From Prochilodus magdalenae (lineage: Eukaryota > Chordata > Actinopteri > Characiformes > Prochilodontidae): a DNA stretch of 64,000 nt. How positions within the stretch are numbered: position 1 is the stretch's first letter; every line of letters starts with the position of its first letter. Positions 47,556 to 59,640 of the stretch are shown here, piece after piece. Under the pieces are notes generated by a model, which saw only the letters and a list, made by a program, of their open reading frames with translations, was not told the DNA's origin and searched no databases. Where the stretch lies: NCBI GenBank assembly GCA_024036415.1, contig JAMWET010005032.1, forward strand, positions 62,001-126,000, read 5' to 3'. The position numbers and the translations under genes are program-made.

Positions 47556-50500
47556 AATTTTTTTTAATTATTGATTTTATTATTATTATTTTATTTTTTT
47601 AAATATATAATTAGATTTTATTAGAAAGAGAGTAAATTAAATATAAAAGCAATTATTTGAGTAACGAAGTACATTATGGTATTTTAATTCTGCATTGTGC
47701 AGCTAACAAAGCCAAGTACTTAACTGCTGTTGTTCGATATGGTAACCCATCTACTGTGTAGCAAAGATGAGATTCTGAGTCTTAAGGGCTCAGTCTTCGA
47801 GGGTAACGTTTGCTGACTTCTGTGTCTTCCAACTTTGTTTGACTAATTAGCTGTGTTGGTTTTGCGGGCGAGGCTTTGAATGGAGCAATGAAGGGAGGTG
47901 CTATGTTAGTTTGGCTCACAACTGCTCTCTGTCTCCAGCTAGATTATCCTTTCGCATTGTACATCCTCCTCTATTTGTCATGCTTGGCTTTGGACTTGAG
48001 TTATTTGGTTTGCTAAGAAATCTTGCTTTGAGAAATACCCCCCCAGGTCTCATCGTTAGTTCCTCTGACAGCTCTTATTAGAGGCGGCCTGTCCTGGACT
48101 GGTCCGTGCTCTCCCGCTGTTTCCACTGCGTGTGCACTGCACATGGAGCGGTGGAGGTCTTGTGCTGTTTGGCCTTCGTTAAATTAGCCCCTCTGTTCTG
48201 CCTGGGGAGAGCAGATAGGATAGCCTCCGAGTCCCTCTTGGCTCTCGGCGCAAGTTGTCTACAAATAAAATTCCAGACTTTCAAATCCCTAGTTTCAAGC
48301 TTTGCTCCCTCCTCCGCCTGCTTTGTAATAAAGGGCTATTTCCTGTTAGCGGAGTGAAGAGGGAATACGGGCAACTGCAGCCCCTGTCCGCGGCCTAGTC
48401 GGCAGGAAGGGGGCTTTCTCCCCCCGCAATGGCTTTTCCATGTGCTCGCTGAGATGAATGAAGACACATTGTGGAATAAGAGAAAGGGGGAAGAAAAGCA
48501 CCCTGACTCCCGGCTGCGACTGCTGCTTCCTGTCGCTGAGCAGCTACTGCGCGAGAAGACCCGGCCGTGCCTGGGAGCTCCGCACAGTAGCAGGGGACGA
48601 AGGCCTCGTGACCACGTTTGTGCATGCATACCTAAGGGATTGAAGTTATTTCAGGACTCTTATTTTGTAAATCCTGGGAGGCTTAGCAAGGCAGGTGGCA
48701 GCGTGTCCTATGTGAGGGCTTATTTGGATGACCTTTGCGCTGGAACATCTTTCTCATTCTGTCTTTATATCCTTGTGTTTGGTGAGCCTAAAATGTCTAG
48801 ATGAGTATACAGAAAATTAGATTGATGTTCTGATGTCCAGTGTACACATTCCTCCAGGCTGCCTGTTGGTAGTACATCATTGTATTCCCCAGTCTTCTCA
48901 ACATTAGCAGTTTGTCAGTGTTACTGAAGAATGGGCAATATTCACAGTATGCTCAGAAAAGCCCATCTCATCTCTCAACATACAACACAGACTTTCCTAT
49001 ATTATTGGAATTCTGGTGACACTAAACAGCTTGGCTAGTGTAGTGAAATGACATCCTTCCAATAGACATGTAAATGTAGCATGAGCACTCCTCACTATTT
49101 TGTTATCACAAAAAGTGTCAAGTATTGGGAGAAAAGGGTAAAAAAAAAAAACTGCATTATAGGAACATTCAACATCTATATTACATTTTAGACCTGCTTA
49201 AAATGCACAATTGAAAACCAAGACTTTCTTTCTCCGAAAGCCCGAGATTTTCCTAGTTTCGTGTATTACTGTTGACCTCTCTTGCCTGTCTGGCTACTGG
49301 TCCCCTTGTAAGTGGGGAGCATACCTGTCTGTAGCAGTTGTAGCGATAGTTGCCCTTTCTGTGTTGACTGGAGTGCCACCCAGTACAATTTTAAGGGAGG
49401 TAATGATTTTGCTAAACGGACTGTACTAACTGTGCTAACTTCAGTTAACCATTAGCTCAGTTGTTAGCTTCATGTCTTTTGTATATGATTAAGTATTTAA
49501 TGATGGCAGCAACATCAGTTATATTGGCTGATCCTCAGAGTTATATAGTTTGAAGTTATATTTTTATATATATATATATATTTCTTGCTTTCTCTTTTTA
49601 AGTCCTGGGCCAGTGATGGAACTGGATCACTGTAAACGGAATGCTGTTCATGTATGCCAGGGGTTTTGAGGTTGGGCAGCTGTTTTTAGAGTGGTACTTG
49701 AGCTTGGGTTTTGCATCGTCACCTCTGCTCCAGTGAACATCTTTGCTGTCTCTGGCATCATCTCGAAACATATTTATACTTTTGTATCATCCCCCATCAC
49801 ACTTCAGTTCATGCCACATTTAACACTGTCAGAATGAAGGATCGCTGTTTTGCTTGCTGGCAGTGTTGTAATAGTCACTGGTCATTAGAGGGCACTGTTT
49901 CCGCTACCTGCTGGCAAGCAGTAAAAGAAAAGTCCTGTTTTGCTCCTCAGAGCAAGACGTGAGCTACTGTGGCAACATTCCTAAAGCAGTTCCTCTATAT
50001 TTGTTTAAATTGATGGTAATAGATTGCTGCAGTGATGGACAGAAGATGTCTGGGCATTGACATCCAGATTTCTGATGAACTTTGATCTCTGAATAATTGA
50101 GACACAATCTCGAAGTAATGACTTGTGTTTACTTACTGTACATGTACTTAAATAGAACACTCTTATTAGTCCCATGTATTTATGTAATATGTTATAGTAT
50201 ATAATAGTTATATTAGTCAGTGAAGTGATCTGTGTTTAACTCATTTATATTTTAGCCATTAATATTTATTTATATAGTTTTGTGACAGTGTTTTCACTAG
50301 GTTAATTCACCCCAGGGTTAATACTTTTATATGAGTATTTAGGCTGCTACCTCTGCTCACTTATTCTGAGCTTTGTTGGTAGAACTTGGAGAGAGAGATT
50401 TTCTGCTGTCGTGCTTTGTCACATGGTGCTGGTTATACTTTAGCATACTGTCGATAAGTCTAGAAGTCAGTTATGCTTTAGGGCTGGATCAGTGCATGAA

Positions 50501-51308
50501 TATGCTGGCCAGCTGCTGATATCTTAATATCACCAATACGGATTACAGTATCAGTGTTTTACATGTACATATCTTAATAGCCTGGTGACTCAAATCTATC
50601 TTCTTTAAAGGACAGCGCAGTTTAGCATGCCAGCACTCAGCCTCTGCAGAGCCGCTTTGCTACAAGGCTCTCTGCTACATGACACTATGTTACATGACAT
50701 TATGCTACTGGCGTGCAGTGGCCTTAATTCAACATTAAATGTTCTCTGCAAATTCTAAAGGATGTTGCATCATTATCAATAAGCTTATGAATATGAGCCC
50801 CTGCCAGGTTGTGTAGCGCCGTATGGGTATGTTGATGAAATTAGGGTAACTGGCTTTGGTATAATGTAACTTCAGAAATTCTCATAGCCAGAACCCAGAG
50901 TTCTCCACAATATAATATGTCTGGTCCTACAGATCAATAAACTCCCTCGCCTTGCTGAGCTTTTAGGCTGTTAATGTTGAATGTAATAGATTTTTTTTAA
51001 ATGAGCTTTTGAAGTGGCTGAGTAGCTGACAGCAATTTACCACTGTGTTACATCATCTCTTTATTGAACAGTTTGTAAGTGTTTGGGACTTGTCATCTTT
51101 TAGTTTCCTCTCTTTTTCACTGGGTGAGCGGTCTGGAATGCAGGCAGGCTAGTTTAGCATATGTGCTCCAAAGCCCATATATAGCCATGCCATGACGGAT
51201 CACCATACCATTATGTGTGCTTGCCCAAAGGACAGAGTGTACATGGCTTTGAACAAGATTTTCAGGTATTGATTAGTCCCACCACAGGACACATTTTTCC
51301 ACTTTACC

Positions 51309-51327
51309 GTGTGTGTGTGTGTGTGTT
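51309..51327. repeat. (GT)n microsatellite
   Basis: About nine GT units. Confidence 0.85.
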
Positions 51328-54300
51328 ACACAATTTAACTATCCTTTTGTTCCCCGATCCAATTTTTTTAAAACCATGTTGCTGGTATGCAATGCAAATT
51401 GGGCAACATAAAAAAAATAAAAAATAAAAATAAAAAAACAATAAAATTTAAACATTTAATATGTTGCATTTATACTATTTCCTATTAAATATATGATTTA
51501 AAGGATTTGAGCATCACTGCATTCTGTATTTGTTTAGATTTTGCATAGTGTCCCAACGTCTTTGGAGACAGTTGTAAATTTCAGTTTAGGTGTACCCATT
51601 TACCCCAAAGCAGCAGAAATCCAACCCTCGTATCAGCCCCCCTATTTGAGCATATTTCAGACAAGAAAATGGGTGTAGAGAGATTGAGGGGAAGTTACAC
51701 TTTAACACCAAAAGCACTCTCAGCCAAAAGTGCCAAATGTGAATATTTTTCACCCCTCCTGAAAAGTTAATGTCTTTCTTATGATAGTCATATGCAGTGT
51801 CTGTCTTGTATGGTCTATCAAAAACACATGTTCTCAAAGATTTATCAGATGATATATGTACTTATAGCCTTTGTCATTGTTATTGTAGAAAATTCTGTGT
51901 GTTTTTAAGTCTCATCACCTAATCCTGCTTCAGGTTGAGGGTATGGTGGGGCTGGATTAGGGTGTTAAAGCAAGCTGCTTTGCTTTCTCTTCATTAAAAA
52001 GTCAAACAAAGACAGCTTACAGTGTGACGTGTCCCGAGAACCCATGGACTAATAGCAAAACTAGTCTTAAGCCTGGGATTATGATCAGATCTGCCTGAAA
52101 AAGTGGAGCACACATGGCTGGAAGTGAATTTTATTTCTTCCATCCCTAAATGTTGGTAATCCTTAAGTTTAATTTTGTGATTGGGCTGTCTCCAGGTGCT
52201 AGGCTCTGATGACTTCCAGATGGGATCTATAGTCAAACTGATGGCAGTTTGCAAAAAAAGAAAAAAAAAGGCAAGAATTTTAACAGTTCTGCAGACGGCT
52301 TGCCTGGGCCGTCTCTCTTTTAAAGAAAGAAAGGAAGGTGTGCTACCCTGATCATGTCCTTAGAGCATGAAAATTTGACAGCATTAAGGTGCCTCTGTTG
52401 TCTCAAAAACTAGCTACGGAGTCCACTGTGTAACCGCAATTCCATTGACTTTGTATTGGAAGGAAACGCTTTTCCCTCCTCCATCTGATTTAATGGAATT
52501 TTCTTTCCAGCTGTCACTGTGTCTCTTTCTTGTTATTCCCTTTTACCCTTGCTCCCTGCAAAATCGGGCACTGAAAGTTGACAAGCTGCCTCAGAGGAAG
52601 GCGGGCTTTTCATCTAAAATGATCAGCCCTCTGTATCCCCCCCAACCTTTCTCCCCAACGATACATATAGGAGGGGGAAAAAGTAAATTCCTGCCTATGT
52701 GAATTAAGCCTATGAGCCAGAAATCGGATTTGAGTGACATGGTCCTGAGGACGCTGAGCTGAAACGTGGTTAAAAGCTGCTGGATATTCCAGGCTAACTG
52801 TCATCTTTGGCACCATGCTCAGGGCCATAGTCTCTCTTTTCCTCTCAAAGCACATTAAATAGACATGAGGGGAAGATCCCACGTAAGTAAAACATAGAAT
52901 TTGAAAGTGTGCTTCTGTTGCTACAGTTTCGTAAGTTTGTAACAAAAGAACCCATAGTCAACAGAGTTTTGTCTAGAACAGTATTCAGCACATTCTCCAT
53001 CAATCTGGTCCATTGAAATAATTTGCTGGGTTTGTGAACAGACAGATGGGTGGTCAGTTGACAGCCCCTAAACTGGACTGTGGAATTTGGGTACTGTGGA
53101 ACCCAGACCAAGTAAAGTAACATGTATTTGCCTAGCCTGTTCACATATGAGTACCTGGTATTGTATACTCCTTTTGTGAAATCCCGTTTTGGCGTATTTC
53201 CCTGGTTAAAAATGTAATTCCACAGAATTTGCACATCACAGCAAAGTAAAGACTCTTCTTCCACCAAGCTCCCGCCTGGCCCCCACAACCCCTCTGCCCT
53301 TGCCGTTTCCAATCGGTTTTCACAGTGAACACCATTTGGACATAAACAAGAACAAACGTGCTGTCGTTGGTTGCCAGGTTTCCAGTGAGTCATGTTTTCA
53401 AGCCCTAGATCGGATAGGCAAATAAACACCTTAGTTTCTGTGTTTCGGTTTACCCAGTAACATGATGCGCCCACCAGACAAGTGTTTGCGTCCATTTTGC
53501 AATTAAAGCAGTCAATTCTTGGCTAAGCTCTTAAAGTTATGCTGTTTATGTTCTACATGAGCAACATTTCAGCTGAGAAGCGCTCCTCAGTCTGCTCACT
53601 CAATCTGACCTTGATCAGACTACTAGTACAAAACTGATATGCAGGAGAAGATAAGCGCACCTTGAGTACATGTCTCAGGTCCATATCAGATTTCTGTGTG
53701 GTTTAGTCAGCATGATGGCATCATCAGTAATCGACCACATGCTCACAGAGCAAAACAGGGCTTTGAATGTGAAAGTGAACACTGAGCTTTTTAAAGATCC
53801 CGCTGCATCCTGGTGGCTGGTTGGCACGCCTAATCTCTTCATGTTCTCTGGTTTCGGTTCAGACATATATGATCACTGTACAGCGTTTAAAACCTTGCAC
53901 CCTGTCACAGACACTCAGTGTTGTAAAATTTACATGGTCAAGCTTTTAGTTAAAAAGACAAAAACTAATGGTCTCTTACCTCACCTAACGTTACCATCCT
54001 ACACTTTTTTTTTGTTTTTTTGTCTAGTCTCATATCTTTCAGCAACAGTGAGTTTGTAAAGCAGTGACAAACTAATCCCAGGCCTAATAAATTATGCTTA
54101 AAAAATGACTTCATTTCATGAAAAAGTAGAGCAAAGAAAAGGGACTTGTTTGTGTGTTGTGTACACCCACTCTGCTGCATGACCTTATACTGTTTGATGA
54201 TTGCCTTTACAGCCATCGCTCATCTATAGTCAGCAAGCACGATAACCCAGACTCCCCTACAGATTCGACCAGTGTGTGTGTTCTCATTTGAATATACATC

Positions 54301-57170
54301 CAACACCCCTTAAACCCACCCTACAAAATCTAAATTAAAACCCCCAACTCTTCACCACGTGTCAGAGAAAACAAGGCAGCATGTCATACAGAGGAGAAGA
54401 AGAAAGTGGACTTGGCCTCCTTTACAAGAACATGAATGTCAAGTTTGCATAAAAGCCTAAAAACCTCAAAAATCACGGTATTAATATTCCATACACCAGG
54501 TACATCAGTACTGAGGAGGCCTGCCTTCAGCACAGGAACGGAATAACCATTGCCAGGCCTCAGCGACCACTAAAACTTCCTTTATGGAAGTCGATGTAGC
54601 GATATTAAGGGTGTAGGAAGTGCAGTCGGTGGTGCCTAACCCAATGATATGTGCCCTTTTCCAGTGTCTGTCTGTGTGATACTTACTGTTTTGCTCATTC
54701 ACTCTTTCCTTTTTCTCTCCTTTTCTTTTTTCCCCCTCCTCACGCTCTTAAAGCACCAGGCTTTACAGTCTAAACCTTTCAGTACATGAAATTATACTTA
54801 AGAGTATATCCTTTTAATCTTCTCTTTACCCCCACACCACGAGCAGCGTGGATGAAAACTTTCAGAGAAGGGAATGATGAATGTATTTCCTACTTCTGCA
54901 GGCACGGGCATGGCTTTTATGAAATGTCTGCACCATTAAAAAACAAAGGCCGGTTTTGTTCTCCCGGATCCAATTGGATCGAGCTATTCTTTAGATTTAT
55001 CAAATTGGACTGAGGAAAATGTGGGTGGTGTTCCGTTACCGATGTGGAAAGGTAGAGGAGGGGGGTTTAAGTGCTTTATTCAGCAGGGACCCATAGGTCC
55101 CTCACAGACCCACCCGCGCACTAGCTTCCAGATGGGAGTCGAGTGAGGTTTTCTCCTTTTAGAAGGAATTAAATGAACGTACAGGCTGTTTGGAAACAGA
55201 CTGAGCTAATGTGTCTGTGCGCTTGCTTGGGAGGGAAGCCCTGCTTGAACTTTGTGTCTGTGGCTGTGCATATGCAAATAGCACATTTTCAAAGCTTATT
55301 TCAGCTGTAAAAGATTTGGAGCAGTTTTAAATCAGAGAATGTGGCGGGTTAAATGACAAAATGATAGTGTTTAAATGTTCATAATTGCAGACGTATCCTA
55401 TTAATGTCTCTCTCTGAGATTTTAAACTTAAGTTTGGTTCTGAAAGTAATCTTTGTTTGATCAATCCATACAGCTAAAAGGTGAGTTTGACTTTGGTCCC
55501 CTGTGCATTAAAAAACTGAAAATATAAATTTAATAGTGACATAGTACAAATGGTACACATTTCCCCCCCCTTCGAAAAAGCATCATTCATCATTCCTAAT
55601 CAGTACACAAAAATTCTGCTTATTTTTAATTACACTTAAGTAAAAGTGTGAAAAATGCAAGTAATTAATAGAAATCATCATTTATTATTAAATCTTGTAA
55701 CAAAAAATCAAGTTTTATGAGTTGAATGTTTTCAGTCCTGTGTTCATACCAATTGATACCAATCAGAGGTTCTTTACTAATTTCCTTGGTATCCTAAAAG
55801 GCCTAGAATCTACTCTGAATTCCTGACAGTTATTCATCACAGTTTGTCTATTGAAATTCTTTCCCTTGTAATGGTATTGAATTTGGATCACTAAGTTAGC
55901 GGTGGAAAATAGAAGTTTAATAGTAGATCACTTGGGCTGCACTAGACTGTCCAGTAGAGTTAAAGTAAGGCTGCCTTTATAAACTGCTTATGAATGGTGT
56001 CTTTAGTTCTTGAATTGTCTGTTTTGCCTAATTGCGAACCCACATTCATTTATTCTGTTAGACTCAGAGCTTGCTGATCTTCATTATGATCATCATGTTT
56101 CATGTTTCTTAACAAGCTATTTACTGTTAAAATCTTTATGAACTAATTATTAACTAACAAACAAGTTTTAAAATAATCCATAAAACCTTAATAGAAGTAG
56201 GCTTATTGTAAGTGTACCCGATTAACTGACCACCAAAACACTAAGCTTAATAAAGGTTTTCAAAAATGTGTGTTTTGAACTTACTGCTATGTCATCACTG
56301 CTAAGAGGAATTTAGGCCATCTCCTTATCTGGTATTTTGTAACAGGCTGAAAAAGGGATGCATAAAAATGAAAATAATGTATTACAAATTAAAAGCTCTG
56401 ATAATTAAAAAGCATTCTGATAAATATCAAGCATTCTTAAAATGATCTTTAAATTGTTTTTATGAGTATATTATGAAATAGTTTGGTAGACCTCATTAAA
56501 AACCCTAATAGGTGTGTTTTTTTTATTTTTATTTTTTTCTCCTGAATCGGAGGCCAGACACTCTGAGTATCCATGCAATCTATTACATTTTTGTCCATAG
56601 GTTGAAGGTAAACTACTTTCCAATCCGTTCCTTTTTGAGTCCACTTTCAGTCGCCTTCTGCTCTGCTGAAATCGATACGGTGATAAAATTGACAGATCGC
56701 TAGTAAATTATGTGGAATCTTGGCCTGTCACTGTGCTGTCAGCAGGAAATCTCTTTTTAATAGTCTATTTAAGGAGAAGCAGGGATGTGTTTTTCTAAGT
56801 CGGTGGGGGAATGTTGATACAGAGCGCTTGTCTGGGCTGCAGGGCAGCAGGAGGGGGTCGCGGTGGTCTGAAAGAAGCTGCTGAACGAACCGTGGCTTGC
56901 GTGCTGGTCATACAGCAGGCAGAGGGCCCTTGGCCACAGTGGGCCGAACCCTTGCAGGTGCGCGAAGGTTGGGGGTAGGAGGTGGAAAAGCTGTGGGAGA
57001 GGAGAAGACGAGGGAGAGAAGACGTTTCGAGCGCTGCCAAACTAGCCACCTGTCGTTCCGTCGTTTTTAGGACTTCCTTTTCATCCGGTCTTCAGCACAG
57101 CTCCCAGTTGGCCCAGCCTGCATTCTGCCAGAAGGCCTGATTGAAACCAACTGCCAGCGAGGGCTGCCAT

Positions 57171-57198
57171 GGGGGAGGGGTGGAGGGGTTGGTGGGGG
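57171..57198 (+). other. G-quadruplex motif in bop1 intron 3
   Basis: Four runs of four or five G separated by loops of 1, 4 and 5 bases, on the transcript-sense strand. Confidence 0.7.
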
Positions 57199-59379
57199 TG
57201 TGTAAGGAGGATTTAGAGGAAGGAGGATTTGACCCTTTTACCTTGTATACAGCTGAGAGCAGCGCTGTCTAGACCTGGTTGCAAATCTGCACATAGACTG
57301 CTTCTCCTGTTCTGAGAGCTCTTCTTTCTCCAGTTACAAGTGGTTTTTAAGGTATTGACGTTTCTTATTATTATGTAAGGACAGAAGAGTAGAGGCAAAT
57401 GAGACAAGTACATTCCGTCCTCACCATGATGCGCTGCCTTCATCCACTCCTTCACTCCTTTGCTCCAGAATGCTCACTTTCATTCCTCCTCTCTCTCCAG
57501 ACGCCCGACCTCAAAATATGCATGCAAACAATAAAACCAGGCTACTCTTTGTGGCTCGTAAGCGAGAAGAACACAGAAAACACTATCTGTACGGATTTGA
57601 CATCATCTGGATGTTTCCGGTTAATGGCAAAGAGGGAAAGTTGCGATCTCGGGCGAACCATTTGCTCTCCTGGCTCCCGCTCGATGGCTTTTGCTTCTGT
57701 CATAATATTAGAGTCTGTGGTGGAGAAGGCTTTGGGGCATCATTAGATATTTAATTTTCAATAAATAACGACTTTCTCTGAGTGATGTACCGGATGCTCG
57801 GGGGCCAGGTGGGAAACTCATTTGAAACCTGGATTGCCAGAATGCAAACTTTCCACATGCGCCCTCCAAGGTTAAAGCCCCGTGTACGAGAATCTCCAGA
57901 TTATTTATTTATCAGGGCTAGCATGGCGCTGAGTCCACGTTGCATCTGCCTTAAGCGGTGATTGCTTGGCCTCCGAATGACCTCTTTTACAAGCCCTTTT
58001 TTTTTTTTAGCGTATTAGAAATAATGGTGGGATTTATTTTTACGGGCCTTAGTTCCTGTGAACGAAGAAGATGGTGGAAATTAATAAATGGGAGGCGGTT
58101 GGAGGCCCCCAGCTCGCAGCTGCGTCAGGTGAGGGAAGGTTCCGCACCACTCGGCTGCCTGCCTGGCCTTCTAACCTCGCCTCCTGAGTGCCACGCTCGC
58201 TGAGACAGGATGACTGCTGCAAAATGAGCTGACACTGAGCAGAGCAGAATAAGGCCAGACGAGGTCTAGTCTGCCTGTCATCTGCTAACCATCCTCCAGA
58301 CAGTGTCTGGGGACTGGAAGAAACGTAGTCATCAGGGAGCATTATTACAGTCACATCCCGCCTTTCGGTATGGAGCTGGAGCTTAAAACTGCTCTCTATA
58401 CCCTGTTGCTGCGTCTGGTCTCTTTCTGCAGATGGTTAAGGTCAGGTTAAGGGAAAACTCGGTCAAGGTTTGAATGCTAGAAGCCTCAATGTGATAGCAG
58501 TGCCTGAGTTCTTGTGTGGTGAAGGAGAGTGACCAGAAAGCCAGGATATTTTTACCAGTCGCAGCTACTTATTAGCCTCCTGCTCTTTTTTTAGCCCTGG
58601 CCTCACCCCAGTACAGCTTGAAGTGTATGTCTGAACCTGAGGTTTGGTTGGTTTAGACGTCTAGGTCTGACATAGCTATTACATAATCGCGTAGTCACAG
58701 TTATTTAAGATGATTACAGTTATTTAAGAGGGAAGTCTTTTTTTAAATTTTTTTTATAGCTGTTAATATTCCCAGTCATATTAAGCAACAAACAAAATGG
58801 GAAATGTCAAATACATGTGAATAACAATGTTGTAAATGCATATACAAAGAAACTAAAGCTCTGACCTGGTGTACTAGCATATGTTGAAGGCAGCTCTGAG
58901 TAAAGATATGCATTCCTGCATGACTTTACGAAACTTGTGGCTCCCACCACAATATCTTGCGCTGCAGGTCTAAATTTTAACGTCATGCGCAGGAGCGGGC
59001 AGTTAACTGATCCAGTATGTGCCATAGCCGGACAACTATGTGTGGGGAATATCCTGCAAATAAGTAGTCTACATAAAATAATTAGTGTGCATAATTAACA
59101 TGAGGGAAAAAAAATACTAAGCATGAATTTCATTTTTATTGGGCTAAAGAACATCTGATACACCACAACTGAGCAGACTAAAGCCAACTCTGACATCTGA
59201 TCACTTTCAGTCTTGATTATTGGGAAGACAGTAATTTGTTTGTGAATAGAGTATATAACTACATCGCAGTAGTTGTTGCATACAAAAGAACAAGAAATGA
59301 TATTTGAGCCATTATTAGTAATTATCTATAACAGTTGCCAGCTATATTCATGACAGGCCTATAGAATTTCCCAAAATAT

Positions 59380-59640
59380 GTCTTGGTCAGGTTCAAAGTT
59401 CACGCTTGGGCCTGTTTCAGCCTTTTCCTAAGCTCAGGTCAGTATCAGGCTCAGAACTTGATGATGTGGTTTGGGTTGGGTGGATTTGGACGATATTGTG
59501 TCTGGCTCAGTTTGGGTTCGGACTCGAAGCCTAATGATGTGGTTCGGGTCGGGTCAGGCTTGAACTGAATGTTCTCATGCTGTATTTGGGTTTGAACCAA
59601 ACTCGCCTTGGCCTGATAAAAGCCTGATCTCTGTAGGAGT
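59380..59640. repeat. Degenerate dispersed repeat rich in gggttcgg/gggtcggg
   Basis: Internal near-copies of gatgatgtggtt(t/c)gggt(t/c)gggt about 75 bp apart, with gttcggactcgaa. It resembles ends of hAT-like fish repeats. Family not certain. Confidence 0.4.

Noticed and set aside
57470..57754. 94-codon frame in bop1 intron 3 as a gene
   Set aside because: A second overlapping frame is equally long, there is no recognisable domain, and the block looks like regulatory sequence.
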